Shown: positions 26,821-40,403 of the stretch, in pieces
How positions within the stretch are numbered: position 1 is the first letter of the stretch
Layout: every line of letters begins with the position of its first letter
Origin: Sambucus nigra
Lineage: Eukaryota > Streptophyta > Magnoliopsida > Dipsacales > Adoxaceae
Direction: 5' to 3'
Assembly: GCA_949130495.1 (NCBI GenBank)
Contig: OX422222.1
Coordinates: 273,348,109 to 273,412,108 of the forward strand
DNA: 64,000 nucleotides
Notes under the pieces: model-generated
Database searches by the model: none
The model's input: only the letters and a program-made list of their open reading frames with translations
Told to the model about the DNA's origin: nothing
Made by a program: the position numbers and the translations under genes

Positions 26821-29800
26821 GATTAGGCTTAAAAACAAGCCGTTAAAGGGAAAAAATCTAAACCAGCCCCGTAAGAGGCACGAACACCTCGCACATGACC
26901 AATGTAAATTGTAGGAACTAACCGCGTAGTCACGGTTCTCCCGATTTGAGAATATGACGATAATTTGAAAATATCTAGATTAGGCTTAAAAACAAGTCGT
27001 TAAAGGGTGAAAAACTAAATCAGTCCCCAAACGGCCCCGCAATAGGCACGAACACCTCGCACGGGACCAATATAACTTATAGGAAATAACCGCATAGTCA
27101 TGGTTCTCCCGCTTTGAGAATATGATGACAATTTAAAAATGTCTAAATTAGGCTTAAAAACAAGCACTTAAAGGGTTAAAAACAAAACCAACCGCCAAAC
27201 GATCCCGTAAGAGGCACGAACACCTCGCACGGGACATATATAACTTATAGGAACTGACCGCGTAGTGGTGGGTCTCCTGATTTGAGAATATGATGATAAT
27301 TTGGAAATATCTAGATTAGGCTTAAAAATAACCAGTTTGAGGGTGAAAACCCAAACTACCAGCCAAACGGATTCGTAAGAGGCACGAACACCTCACATGA
27401 GACCAATGTAACTTGTAGGAACTGACCGCGTAGTCGCGGGTCTCCCGATTTGAGAATATGACAATAATTTGATAATATATGCATTAGGCTTAGAAACAAG
27501 CCGTTGAACGGTGAAAACCAAAACCAGCCCCCAAACGGCCCCGTAAGAGGCATGAACACCTCTCGCCCGAGACCAATGTAACTTGTAGGAACTGACCGCG
27601 TAGTCGCAGGTCTCCCAATTTGAGAATATGATGATAATTTGGAAATATCTAGATTAGGTTTAAAAATAAGCCGTTTGAGGGTAAAAACCCAAACCAGCAG
27701 CCAAATGGCCCCGTAAGAGGCACGAACACCTCGCACGGGACCAATGTAACTTGTACGAACTAATTGCGTAATCGCGGGTATCCCGATTTGATAATACGAT
27801 GATAATTTGGAAATATCTAGATTAGGCTTAAAAACAAGTCGTTTGAGAGTGAAAACCCAAACCAGTCACCAAACGGCCCCATATGAGGCACGAACACCTC
27901 GCCTTGGACCAATGTAACTTGTAGGAACTCACTGCGTAGTCGCGGGTCTCCCGATTTGAGAATATGATGATAATTTAAAAATATCTAAATTAGGATTAAA
28001 AACAAGTTGTTTGAGGGTGAAAACCAAAACCAGCCCCCAAACGGCCCCGTAAGAGGTAGAACACCTCGCACGGGACCAATTGAACATATAGGAACTGACC
28101 GCGTAGTCGGGGGTCTCCCAATTTGTGAATATGATGATAATTTGGAAACATCTAGATTAGGCTTAAAAATAAGCCGTTGGAGGGTGAGAACCCAAACCAA
28201 CCACCAAATGACCCCATAAGAGGCACGAACACCTCATACAAGGCCAATGTAACTTTTAGGAACTGACCGCATAGTCGCGGGTCTCCTGATTTGAGAATAT
28301 GATGATAATTTGGAAGGGTCGAGATTAGGCTTAAAAACAAGCCGTTCGAAGGTGAAAACCCAAACTAGCCACCAAACGACCCTGTAAGAGGTACGAACAC
28401 CTCGCACGAGACCAGTGTAACTTGTAAGAACTGATCGCAAAGTCACGAGTCTCTCGGTTTGAGAATATGGTGATAATTTGAAAATATCTAAATTAGGCTT
28501 AAAAATAAGAAGTTAAAGGGTGAAAATCCAAACGAGCCCCTAAACGACCCCATAAGAGGCACGAACACCTCGCACGGGACCAATTTAACTTGTAGGAACT
28601 GAACACGTAGTCAGAGGTTCCCCAGTTTGAGAATATGACTATAACTTGCAATTATCTAAATTAGGCTTGAAAACAAGCAGTTAAAGGATGAAAACCCAAA
28701 CCAACCCTTAAACGGCCCTGTAAGAGGCACGAACACCTCGTACGGGACCAATGCAACTTGTAGTAACTGACCACACAGTCGCGACTTTCTCGGTTTGAGA
28801 ATATGATGATATTTTGAAAATATCTAGATTAGGCTTAAAAACAAGCCGTTTGAGGGTGAAAACCCAAACCAGCCACCAAACGACCCTGTAAGCGACACGA
28901 ACACCTTGCACATGACTAATATAACTTGTAGGAACTGACTGCATAGTCGCGGGTCTCCTTATTTGAGAATATGATGATAATTTGGAAATATATAGATTAG
29001 GCTTAAAAATAAGCCGTTTGAGGGTGAAAACCAAAACCAGCCACCAAACAGCCCCGTAAGAGGCAGAACACCTCGCACGGGACCAATTGAACATATAGGA
29101 ACTGGTTACGTAGTCACGGGTCTCCTGAGTTGAGAATATGATTATAATTGAAAATATCTAAATTAGGCTTAAAAATAAGCAGTTAAAGGGTGAAAACCCA
29201 AAACAGCCCCAAATGGCCCTGTAAGAGGCACGTACACCTCGCACAGGACCAATGTAACTTATAGTAACTGACCGCGCAGTCACGGGTCTCCCAATTTCAG
29301 AATATGTTGATAATTTGAAAATATCTAGATTACGCTTAAAAACCAGTCGTTTGAGGGTGAAATCCCAAACCAGCCGCCAAACGGCCCCATAAGAGGCATG
29401 GACACCTCGCACGGGACAAATGTAACTTATAGTAACTATCCGTGCAGTCACGATTCTACCGATTTCATAATATGATGATAATTTCAAAATATCTAGATTA
29501 CACTTAAAAAGAAGTCGTTGGAGGGTGAAAAACCAAACTAGCCGCCAAACGGCCCTGTAAGAGGCACGAAGACCTCGCATGGGACCAATGTAATTTATAG
29601 GAAGTGACCGCGCAGTCGCGGGTCTCCTGATTTGAGAATATGATGATAATTTGGAAATATCTAGATTATGCTTAAAAATAAGCCGCTTGAGGGTGAAAAC
29701 CCAAACCAGCCGCCAAACGACCCCATAAGAGGCATGAACACCACACACGCGACCAATGTAACTTATAGGACCTCACCGCATAGTCACGGGTCTCCCAATT

Positions 29801-31835
29801 TGAGATATGATGATAGTTTAGAAATATCTAGATTAAGCTTAAAAATAAGCCGTTTGAGGGTGAAAACCCAAACCAGCCGCCAAACGGCCCCATAAGAGGC
29901 ACGGACACCTTGCGCGGGACCAATGTAACTTGTAAAAACTGGCCGCACAGTCGTCGGTCTCTCGATTTGAGAATATTACTATAATTTGGAAATATCAAGA
30001 TTAGGCTTAAAAATAAGCCGTTTGATTGTGAAAACCCAAACTAACCACCAAACGGCCCTGTAAGAGGCACGAACACCTTACATGGGACCAATGTAACTTG
30101 TAGGAACTCACTGCGTAGTCACGGGTCTCCCAGTTTGAGAATATGATGACAATTTGAAAATATCTAAATTAGGCTTAAAAATATGCAGTTAAAGGGTGAA
30201 AATCCAAACCAGCCCCCAAACGGCCCTGTAAGAGGCACGAACACCTCGCACGGGATCAATGTAACTTGTAGGGAATGACCGTGTAGTCACGGGTCTCCCA
30301 GTTTGAGAATATGACTATAATTTTAAAATATCTAAATTAGGCTTAAAAATAAGCAGTTAATGGGTAAAAACTCGAACCAGCCCCCAAACGGCCCCATAAG
30401 AGGCCCGAACACCTTGCACTGGACCAATGTAACTTGTAGTAACTTACTGCATAGTGGTGGGTCTCCCGATTTGAGAAATGATGATAATTTAAAAATATCT
30501 AGATTAGGCTTAAAAAAAAGCCGTTTGAGGGTAAAAACCCAAACTAGCCGCCAAACGGCCCCATAAGAGGCACAAGCACCTCATACGGGACCAATGCAAC
30601 TTGTAGGAACTGACCGCGTAGTCACGGCTCTCCTAGTTTGAGAATATGATGATAATTTGGAAATATCTATATTAGTCTTAAAAACAAGCCGTTTGAGGGT
30701 GAAAACTCAAACTAGCCGCCAAACGGCCTCGTAAGAGGCAAGAACACCTTGCACGAGACAAATGTAACTTGTAAGAACTGATCGCGTAGTCACGAGCCTC
30801 TCGGTTTGAAAATATGATGATACTTTGAAAATATATAGATTAGGCTTAGAAGCAAGCAGTTACAGGGTGAAAATGCAAACCAGCCCCCAAACGGCACCAT
30901 ATGAGGCACGAACACCTCGCACGTGACCAATGTAACTTGTAGAAGCTGATTGCGTAGTCGCGGCTCTCCCGATTTGAGAATATGATGATAATTTGAAAAT
31001 GTCTAGATTAGGCTTAAAAATAAGCCGTTTGAGGTAAAAACCTAAACTAGTCACCAAACGACCCCGTAAGAGGCACGAACACGTTGCACGAGACCAATGT
31101 TACTTGTAGGAACTGACCACGTAGTCATGGGTCTCCCGGTTAGAGAATATGATGATAATTTGAAAATATCTAAATCATGCTTAGAAACAAGTAGTTAAAG
31201 GGTGAAAACCCAAACCAACCCCCAAATGGCCCTGTTAGAGGCACGAACACCTATCACGGGACCAATGTAACTTGTAGCAGCTGACCGCGTAGTAGCGAGT
31301 CTCCCAATTTGAAAATATGATGATAATTTAAAAATATCTAGATTAGGCTTAAAAACAAGGCGTTTGAGGGTGAAAATCCAAACCAGTAGTCAAACGGCCC
31401 CGTAAGAGGCACAGACACCTCACACGGGACCAATGGAACTTATAGGAACTGACCGCGTAGCCGCGGGTCTCCCAGTTTTAGATTATGATGATAATTTTGA
31501 AATATATAGATTAGGCTTAAAAACATGCCGTTTGAGAGTGAAAACCCAAACCAGTCGCTAAACGGCCCCTTAAGAGGCAATAACACCTCGCTCGGGACCA
31601 ATGTAAAATGTAAGAACTGACTCCATGGTCACGGGCCTCGCGGCTTGATAATATGATGAAAATTTAATAATATATGAATTAGGCTTAGAAACAAGCCGTT
31701 GAAGGGTGAAAATCTAAACCAGCCCCCAAACGATCCTGTAAGAAGTAGTAACACCTCACACAAGACGAATGTAACTTGTAGGAATTGATCAGGTAGTCAT
31801 AACTTGAGTAAGATTTTCAATTTTAGAATATAATA
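26821..31835 (+). repeat. 168-bp tandem repeat array, about 30 copies
   Basis: Successive gattaggcttaaaaa landmarks fall 168 bp apart (26,978, 27,146, 27,314, 27,482 ...). The first unit is 157 bp. Each unit carries cgaacacctcgcacgggacc, gaccgcgtagtcgcggg and gagaatatgatgataattt. Units differ by roughly 10-20 percent and degrade towards both ends. Because 168 is divisible by 3, the minus strand holds a recurring 56-residue open pattern (LVWVFTLKRLIFKPNLDI..., longest 29,158-29,748), broken by stops. No sign that it is translated. Confidence 0.95.
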
Positions 31836-32260
31836 ATAAGTGCGACTCCTATATGTAATTTTTTAGCTTGAGTACTTTTTTTATAAATTACTTGGTTACT
31901 AATATTGTCTCTTTTTTGTATCCTATTTTTTTTGCAGGATAACATTTTATCGTTGACATTTTTTCACGTGGAACACACGGAGAAGTCTATGGTTTACAAC
32001 AAGGGGTTTATTTATTTAATGTTGTTAATATTCATGATTATATTTTTTTGTGTTTTGGCCGTGCGGGCTTTTGTAAGTTTATTGTTATATTTTGTGGCCG
32101 TGCGGGCTTTATATTATGCAGGTTTTATATTAGCAGGTTATAGAATGTCCAGAAAATAGAGGAAACGCTGCCCAATTGTTTTGGTTTTGTGAACTACTAA
32201 AGACTTATAATATTTTGAAGCTTGTATGTACATTAGTTTATCAACAATGTGCAAGATTTG
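31836..32260 (+). other. CACTA 3' segment, possible last exon/UTR
   Basis: A good acceptor (tattttttttgcag, ending about 31,938) is followed by an open frame to 32,159 whose middle is strongly hydrophobic (LMLLIFMIIFFCVLAVRAF, about 32,015-32,075). It contains a direct repeat of tttggccgtgcgggctttt-like words (32,056-32,075, 32,093-32,112). No family recognised. Confidence 0.35.
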
Positions 32261-32579
32261 CAATTGATCCAAAAATTTGGCACAGTTCAAAACCGTGCCA
32301 AATGTGTATCAAATTTTGGCACGGTTTTGAACTATGCCAAAAGTTTATCAAACTGTGCTCAATCTAGCACAGTTCAAAACTGTGCCAGAATTATCAAATT
32401 CTGGCAAGGTTTAAAAGTGTTCCAGAAGTGTTCCTGTTTGGTCAAATCTGGCACACTTTTAAGCCGTGCCAGGAAAAAAGGCCATTTTGGAACACCTGAT
32501 TCTGGCACAGTTTAAAACCGTGCCAGATTTGATCTGGCACAGTTTTAAACTATGCCAGATTCCTATTTTTAGTGTAGTG
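32261..32579. repeat. Right subterminal repeats of the CACTA
   Basis: Repeated inverted words ctggcacagttt/aaaccgtgccag fill this end up to the TIR, mirroring the left end. Confidence 0.8.
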
Positions 32580-33056
32580 ACTATTATGCTACATCTTGAT
32601 AGACTAAAAGGGCCATTATTTAAAATCAAACTCAAGTCTACAATTTTTGAAAGAAACTCAGATTCATCTTACATTATTTTGAGTTGTATTTATCCCAAGC
32701 TTTTTACACACATTCTGTAAAAATTGAATCTCGGTGTTAAGATTCTGGTTATACAAGTTATAGCTCGATTTTTAGTGACACCAATAATACTAAGTAGTTA
32801 AGTTTTAGCTACTCGGAAAGTACCATTGTAACTCAGATTTCTAGCTACAACGGAATTGTACAAGATGATTTGATCATACCTCAATGGGCCATCTTAGTGG
32901 AACTCAAGGCGTAGCATACGACTTAGAGTGTGGATGTAGGCTCACCTTTTTTAGTCGAATCACATTAAACCTTGCGTACATTTATTTTGTTGCATTGCTT
33001 TAACTTTTTTAACTGTGGTTATTATTGCTTGTTAAATATTCTATTTATATACTTAC

Positions 33057-33934
33057 TGATGTTGTTATAAACAACACCACCAGTATGAGGTGTTGATAAG
33101 CTCAAGTTATCAATAACAATGGCAGCACAAGAGTAAATATCTAATAGAAGGAGGTGAGGAGAAGAGGTGAAACACTGGTATATAAGTGGTTGGCCAATTT
33201 GGCCTACGTCCACTTTGAGTGTGTGAGTAAGTTTCACTAGAATGAGGGCACTAATGGCCTGTGATACAATCTCTCACTTTATCTCTCTACTATGTATTTT
33301 TACAGAGCTCCTGCTAGGGTTACAATTATGGATCCCCCTCCAAGGTAGGAGAAGACATGTATATATAGTGCTTAGGGGTGTAGTGTACCCCCCAAGCATG
33401 CCATGAGCATGTGTGAGTTGAATACACTAATCATAGATGGACACCTGGCTGTGCCACATGTAAGGAATGATGACCAAATATTCCCTCACGTGAGGGGAAT
33501 GGTTTGGTTATAACTGATTTTCCACGTGTTCCAAGTCTTCCATATGCTTGCGCGTGCTCGGACTTATGACATTATCTGGTGGGACCTCGGCCTAGCCGAG
33601 TGTGATGTTTGGACCTCGACCTAGTCGAATACGATGTTGGGCGATAGTTTCTTTGTACTGTCAATCATAAGCATGACCTCGGTCTGGGAGACTGTTCGAG
33701 GTTAGTTATGAGGTAGGATGTGGTGTCGAATGAGGCAGAATACGATGTTGGCAGTGGCTTGAACTCATAAGATGTTGTTGACCTCGGGTGCTGGCCAGCC
33801 GAGGTTGGTCAATGAGGATTCGACCTTGCATAAGATGACCTTTCTGACGACTATTGTGAGCTTCCTGACGATTTGGCTATGAGGTCAGCCGAGGTTGGTG
33901 ACTCCAAGTATGAGGGTAAACTTGAGGCATATCA
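33057..33934 (-). mobile_element. Solo LTR, 878 bp
   Basis: Starts TGATGTTG and ends CATATCA (TGAT-T / A-ATCA inverted ends), flanked by near-identical 5-bp duplications cttac (33,052-33,056) and ctcac (33,935-33,939). It interrupts the H 3' LTR, whose paired copy is continuous at about 4370. Orientation: the minus strand has a TATATATA box (about 33,358-33,366) followed by a leader and the gtggacgtaggccaa...ggccaaccac phrase of plant LTR ends. No interior, so it is a recombination product. Confidence 0.85.
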
Positions 33935-34083
33935 CTCACCTATACTTAACTTGGAAATTGCTTAATTAATTTTTAATCAATTTAATTTTCATATTAAAAG
34001 GAATATTTTTTTAAATATTAAATTCTGCCTAAAAGTTTACAAAACCCAATTCACCCCCCTCTTAGATATTTTTCTGGGCAACA

Positions 34084-34789
34084 ATGATTGTTTTCACTAC
34101 AAGTAGTTTGTACTTTTATTGTATTGTTGTCAGTTTTCTCTTATTTTATAGGAAAAAACGACATGGTAGTGTTTTTATCTTGAAATGTAAATGCATGAGT
34201 TATGGTCCGATATACAAGAACTTGGTGTGTAAACTCAAGAAATCATAGATCAAAATTACAACTCGTTTTAGATGTTCCAGGTTATCGAGGAATTACTTAA
34301 AAAATATGTTCCTAATAATGGTAATAAGAATAAGGTGGTAGTAGTAGTAGTAGAAGTCAAATATCCATTTCATATTATGGTGAAGACATATAGGTAATGT
34401 AGGTAAATAATTTTATGTACCTGATTTTAGAAAAGTTGGTTTCAATTTCTAAATTGATTTCGAACAGATATTCAATTACTTTTTATAAAAAATATTTTTA
34501 TCAAAATTTGGATATTTTTAATATATTCTGGTATATTGAAAAATAATTTATACATTATAAGGTTTATCTCACCACTATTGCTAAATACTTATATGAATAA
34601 TAATACACTATGATTAAAGAGAAAGTTTCCTTCCTAGTCAAACTAAACACAATTTTGGCATTTATGCTTAAGTTATTATATTCTAAAAGGAATTTAAATA
34701 TAGCTTTAAAATGGACAGTTGAGTTCATTAGAAGTGGAGATTTTTTAGTCCTCATTCCCGTTTAGAAGGTAAAATGACCAAAGGGGCCT
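34084..34789. other. Unassigned sequence right of element H
   Basis: AT-rich with a short (gta)n run near 34,338-34,356. No gene or repeat family recognised. It may be degraded interior of the copia relic that follows. Confidence 0.4.
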
Positions 34790-35660
34790 TCGCAACCAAG
34801 ATCTAATGAGCCATAGATATGTTGGAAATGGTTCATTTAGAGTTATGTGGTCCTATGACTGTCCGAAAAAGAGGTGGTTTTGAGTTCTTCATTAATTTTA
34901 TTAATGATTACTCAAGATATGGATATATTTACCTTATGCATCACAGGGTTAAAACCTTCGATTAGTTAGAAGTGAATAAGACTAAGGTGGAATATATATT
35001 AGGTATATTAATCCAAACTGCACGATTTTATCGTAGGGGTGTAGACCTATTAGAAGATTTTATGAATCATTTATCCGAGGCCAAGATTATATCCCAGATA
35101 TCGACATTGAGTATTTCACTTCTGAAATGATGTAGAGGAAATGAAGGAATAAGTATATTTTGGATATGATAAGGTCCACGGTTAGTTATTCAGGACTGCA
35201 ACATTCGTATTAGGATTTTACATAAGAGATGATAATATATATTTTGAATTTAGGTTCATCTAAATTAGTATCTTCAACTCCCATGGAATATGAAGTGGGT
35301 GCAAGATCATTGTAGGATATGTTCGTATCTGGGAGTGCTCGACACTCATGTTGTGGAAGGAGCCAAGGTAAATGGAATTAAGGACAAAAGTATATCTCCT
35401 TGTGGGTTATCGTAAAGATTATAAAGGTCGTTTATATCATATTCCAAATAACAACAAGATCATTGATTGCATCAATGCCCGATTATTGAAACAAGATTAT
35501 GTAATAAACCACATGCCCAAGAGTAAGATAGTATTAAAGATAAAAGGGAATATCATATTACCGATTTTGCTAGACCATCCATACATGAGGAATTACAACC
35601 CAATATTGTTAGTGAAATACTTAGCGATAGTGGGAGCGTTACCGATGATTAGGTAACAAA
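34790..35660 (+). pseudogene. Ty1/copia integrase remnant (element I)
   Basis: Fragments of copia pol in shifting frames: the GAG-pre-integrase/integrase core HLELCGPMTVRKRGG-EFF, FFINFINDYSRYGYIYLM (about 34,830-34,945), then about 350 bp of poorly readable sequence, then the integrase C-terminal part TKVYLLVGYRKDYKGRLYH (35,384-35,440), NNNKIIDCINARLLKQDYVI and HMPKSKIVL (to about 35,540). This is the order in plant copia polyproteins. Stops and deletions break it. Not part of H, because it lies outside the H 3' LTR. Confidence 0.8.
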
Positions 35661-35755
35661 TGTCACTTATATTAGATAATAAGTGGTGCCACATCATAGT
35701 AGGAATGTCAGGAGTCATCTTAATAGGTTGGTATTTTGGGTGAACATTTCTGTGA

Positions 35756-38632
35756 TGTAACACCCACCCCGTGGTTTTGACCTTACCAGTGTAATTTAGT
35801 GACTTGGTATGACCCAATTGAGCTTTGGAGTTTGTAACTTATGCCATACTCCAAATTTAGATGGTTTTAAGTCTTTGGTGCAATTAATAAAATGGCCTTA
35901 ATTCTGATTTGGAGAAGTTAAGGTCGTTCAAACGAGATCCCAATCTCGTTGAAACGATGCTTCAAATGACCTTCCAAGGAAGTACACCAATTTATAAAAT
36001 CCACTCTCATTAGAACTTTGTTCAAAGTACGTGAGAACGATACTTCAAAAAATAGAATTTTCAAATTCAAATAATTTTGTCAAAATCTAAGCCGTAGGAT
36101 CATTTGAGTTGTCAAGCTCCCATCACAACAGATCAATTCAAGGTTTAAGGTTTAGGGCATTTTAAGGATTTACCTTTAGGGTTTTGGGGTATCTAAAGGA
36201 GGTTTAAGCTATTTTTACCCCATTTCAATTAGATTTTCTCATTCTCTCTAGATCTTAGGAGCTCCTTCACCATCGATCACGATCCACCACTTTAGCACCG
36301 CCATTTTTCCACTCTAAACCACCATACTTTAACCTTTTCCACTAATTTTAAGCCTAGAAAAACCACTTTCACCACATGGTAGGCAATATATAAATTTATG
36401 GATATGTTGTTGGGGATTTTTGAAGAAGAAAAAAAGAAGAAATAATGGAGGTGGAAAGGGGTTTTTATGGAACTTTCAAGGAGAAATCTAGTGGAGCTTG
36501 GTAAACTCTTTAAGGACACCTTAGGAGGTGGGAGGTTGCCATCATCTTCTTCCTCTTCCATCCATCTTTGGAGCTTCTTTGAGGTGAAAAAGTCTACTCT
36601 TTAGGTTTAAGAAGTCTATTCCCCTAGTATTTGGTTTTGTATGTAGAGTCTTAAGAGTAGAATGTATGCATGTTTCAGATAACCATTTTCTAATGTTCTT
36701 TGTAAAATGGTTTACAAGTGACCTTTAATATTTTCAAAACATTTAGTGTTAAATATTTTATGAAATAAAATATTTTAAAATACTTTTTATCTTATTGAGA
36801 TATGTTATGGAAAAAGCCTCGAAGTTTTCTTGTAAAAAGGACATTTTATGAATTTAGTCATTTATTCAAGTTTTGAAGAACAAAAATATCATTTAGTATT
36901 GAAAAGCATATTTTTGCAAATATTATGAAATTTCTTAAATAAATCATGTGTGAAACTCATTTTCTTTGATTTTTGGACTTAACATCCTTCTTCTCATATA
37001 TATAAACTTGTAGGCAATGAGCATATGAACAAGTTTAGTAAAGGCTTTAATGAGTTTTAACACGACGTAAAGAAAATATAAATTTCAGCCCTAAAATTGT
37101 GCTAATAAGTGTAGAAAAAGTGATGAATGTTTGTTTTCAAGACTACATGTGATGATAAAGGAAAATGGTATTTTTCTTATCAAGTAGTCTTTAAAATTCC
37201 AAATGATCTCGTGATAAAAAAAGTACCGAGGCAATGAGATTTTTAACTTGAAAAGTGTGTTAACTCCAAAGTGTACAATAAGTGTTAATGAGTGAAAACA
37301 TTCAAGAAGTTGGTATGTATAAGTTAATAATAGTTTTGGGAACTTACACTTGTGAAAATAGAGGAAATGACAAGTTTGGAAACAAATGGGTAATATGGTA
37401 ATTTTACATAAAGTGGGACATTTTTATGAAATAAAAATGTTAAAAGATGTTTTACACAAAATATTCCTAAACGGGAGTGATTTCGGGAAAAAAATATCAT
37501 TAAAATGTAAAGGGCAAGAAATGGTGATTTTTCAATTTGTAACACAAATATGGGGAAGTAGTCACTGAGATTTGGCTTCGAACAGTAAAAATGGAATAAC
37601 GTGGACGTAAAAAGTGTTAAAACTCATGATAAAAGAAACTCAGAACAATCAAAAAAATTAAGAAGGTCCCAAAGCCCTAGGGTGAAAGATCCAAATCACT
37701 ACCCATAGCATATGGTAGCGTAGCCAGCGGTGTGGAGCCCGTTAAAGTATGCATTTATATGACGAACTTTGAGAAAAATATAATGATAAATTGAATAATG
37801 CATATATGAAATGAAAGAAATGGTAAAGTGAAGTAGTTAATGAGCAATCAAGTAACTTAAGATGGTTTTAACCCATAATTAACACAAGTGTATGTTGTAA
37901 AAGGTTTTCAGAAGAGAAAGAAGTATTTTCTAGCACGAAGAGTGCGTGTGTTAAAAGGTAGTTTTCAAGGAAAATACTGAAGTGAATTTTGTGTGAGTAA
38001 ATAGGAAATTTTGGTAGATGAAGTGTTTTTTCCTAAGCAAATGGTATTTTATTTAAATATTTTATCGGGTGTATCAAATTGGGAAAATGATGTTAAATTA
38101 CGTAATAAGGGGCAAGGATGGTCCTTTCATAAGACCAGTGTAATTTAATCTACTCAAGTAATGTTTTGGAATAAACGGATTCATGCATTAGTATATGTAT
38201 ACATATATTTATATACATATGGTATTTGCATGTGCATGCAGAAGGTATGTCATAGAGTCTCTTTTCTCCCGTTCGATTCTATGTTGCATTGTTGTATATT
38301 CCACCGGGCCTTCGACTCATTCCTTTCCTTATTTATGACAAGTTGTTTGCGATTTCGTATTTTGAGAGTTTTATACATGTAAGTATTCTTTTTATTTTAT
38401 GTTAGTAGCTCTGACTGCTTGGATTTCGGGGATGCTTCTCCCGGGGCCCACACGTAGCTTGATATAAATTGAAATAACATGCCAAACAAGTGAAATGTTA
38501 ATTAAATAAAAATTGGACTTGCAACATTATTTAGGTTGTCTCATTTTTCTTCACACCTAACGTCTGGGAAGAACCGGGTTGACTATGGGTAACCCATAAA
38601 TCCGGGTCAAAGTGTTACAAAGGTATCAGAGC
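35756..38632 (+). mobile_element. Ty3/gypsy-type element F: 5' LTR and PBS
   Basis: The LTR of 2864 bp starts TGTAACACCCACCCCG (35,756) and ends AAAGTGTTACA (38,619). A Met-type PBS, aggtatcagagc, follows at 38,621-38,632. Promoter-like tttataaaatcc lies at 35,991, flanked by short inverted words (gtcgttcaaacgag, ctcgttgaaacgat; 35,928-35,960). No 3' LTR partner is visible in the window, so F is truncated or extends past the right edge. Confidence 0.75.
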
Positions 38633-39251
38633 ACTAGGTCCAAGGTTCTTTCGGGAGTGATGTTGTGAGGTCAGTAATGGATCTTTAACATCGGTGTTGA
38701 TTTTGGGCCAGTCAAGCTAGAGAGATTACGATTTTGATTCGTGTTCTCGACGATGGATTCAAGAAGATTATCAATATGAGCAATCCATTACCAAGTAGAA
38801 AGTTGCCAAGTTAGTTGTCAGTAATAGTTCTTAGCGGTTCTGATGTAGACGTACTAGTAATTTATTAATTTATGAGTGTCTACGTAGGCCATTAGTGACA
38901 ACACCGTATTCTCTAGTGTGAGGTTCTTTGTGTCAGTCCTAATGATGTGAGTAACCCATTAATATGTTAATGAGGGTGATTAACATCCATTGAATTAGGG
39001 ATTTGAGTTGTTTAAAGTCAACCGTGGGGATTAGATGGCCAGAGTAGCATGACTAAGAAGTATTGATTCTTTAATGAGGATATATTAGGTTACTTGGTTA
39101 CGTAACCGTGGATGGTTATTAACGATGATATGATTAGGCAAACTTGATCCATACCGTGTCTTATTGTAGCCATTTAACAATTCATTTGGCATGCATACCC
39201 GTGTTGGTCATTACTTGTGGATGTGTACTTAGGACTTTGTTGATAGGATGA
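38633..39251 (+). other. Interior of element F, no readable gene
   Basis: Follows the PBS directly, so it should be leader or gag of F. No gag motif or long frame can be read. It continues after the CACTA insertion at 40,793-40,991. Confidence 0.45.
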
Positions 39252-40366
39252 CACTACACTAAAAGTATCGGATTGTCATGGCATTGACCATGGCAAGTCC
39301 AACTTGTCAAGGTCAATGACCGTGACAATTCTGGGGATGACAACTTTTGTTGTCACAGACTTGTCACGATCATTGACTGTGACAAGTTCATTATTATTAT
39401 ACAGAAATTATGCAGTCAAAAACTGTACAAACGGGACACTTCGAGAGATCTCATTATAAGGGTAATGACTCTCAAACGGGTCTAAGGTCTATTAAATGCG
39501 TACGCATAAGAACTAGAAGGCTAGTGTCTATGCGCACTATATGTAATTTCAAGTATGTTTAATTTAATTATCATAAATGAAACATACTATACATGTGAAT
39601 TAATAATATATTGCTCTCATTTGGACAATAATCTAGTGGTCATGCCACTTCCAAAATTAACCAACCCAACATCGGTCCACTATAATCTAACAACAACAAC
39701 AACAACAACAAATCAACAAATGTGTATCCCTTACTCTTTCTAATTCATCTACTCAATTAATTAATTTCATCACGTATTATAAATATATCATCATTAAAGC
39801 TATACAATTAAAGCAATATTTATTAATCAATTTGCCTGTTTCAACTGTCATGGTGTAATATTAATGTTGAACAACTTAATTCTGAATTCCAAAACAATAA
39901 CATCTTATATGTACAATTACTAAAAATTCTAAACATCAATTCAAACTAACCACTTACTAGTTCAAAACCAACAATTAATAAGGGGAATCTAAAGGCTCCT
40001 ATCTCATTTATATCCAATTAAAGTCATAATTAAATTAACAATAATAATAATAATTATAAATCCCATTTCCAATTCCTATTATGACTATTCCGTGAGAAAA
40101 ATCTCAAATTGAACTTTAAGCCTCTTAAACATGGGGAGAATCATATGTATTATCCAACAATATTTGGGTATTTATACTTAAGGGTACAACATATATTTGG
40201 GTATTGGGTTTCCAAACGGTTCCTAATAATTAATTTCAACACCCCCTCCCCCACCCCCACCCCCACCACTCCTCCCTTCCCCCCGCCACAAACACACACA
40301 CTCACCCACTTGCACACATGCATACACCCCCACCCCCATACCCCCTTCCCCCCACCCCTCGCCCCA

Positions 40367-40403
<37 letters not shown>

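Larger units (their letters stand above)
23480..32579 (+). mobile_element. 9.1-kb CACTA (En/Spm) transposon carrying host exons and a satellite
   Basis: Ends CACTACACCAAAAGT (left) and CACTACACTAAAAAT (reverse complement of right), with a perfect 3-bp target duplication act (23,477-23,479 and 32,580-32,582), both diagnostic of CACTA. Subterminal zones (23,490-23,640 and 32,270-32,575) are filled with inverted copies of tggcac(a/g)gtt-type words, the expected transposase-binding arrays. No TNPA/TNPD-like transposase was recognised, so it is probably non-autonomous. Cargo: kinesin-13A exons, a possible lysyl-tRNA synthetase exon and a 5-kb 168-bp tandem array. Confidence 0.92.
21802..34083 (+). 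repeat. 3' LTR of element H, split by CACTA and a solo LTR
   Basis: LTR sequence proper is 21,802-23,479, 32,583-33,051 and 33,940-34,083. It aligns with the 5' LTR blocks and ends ...gggcaaca at 34,083. No PBS follows, as expected for a 3' LTR. The 'cacccccctctta' run lies at about 34,052. Confidence 0.8.

Noticed and set aside
29158..29748. 196-codon minus-strand frame as a real protein gene
   Set aside because: It is a by-product of a 168-bp tandem repeat whose period is a multiple of three; other units have stops and there is no start context or promoter.
26821..31835. CRISPR array
   Set aside because: Units are 168 bp, contiguous and diverged, with no repeat-spacer alternation, and the genome is a plant's.
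34790..35660. Copia integrase remnant as the missing pol of element H
   Set aside because: It lies outside the H 3' LTR, so it belongs to an older, separate copia copy.
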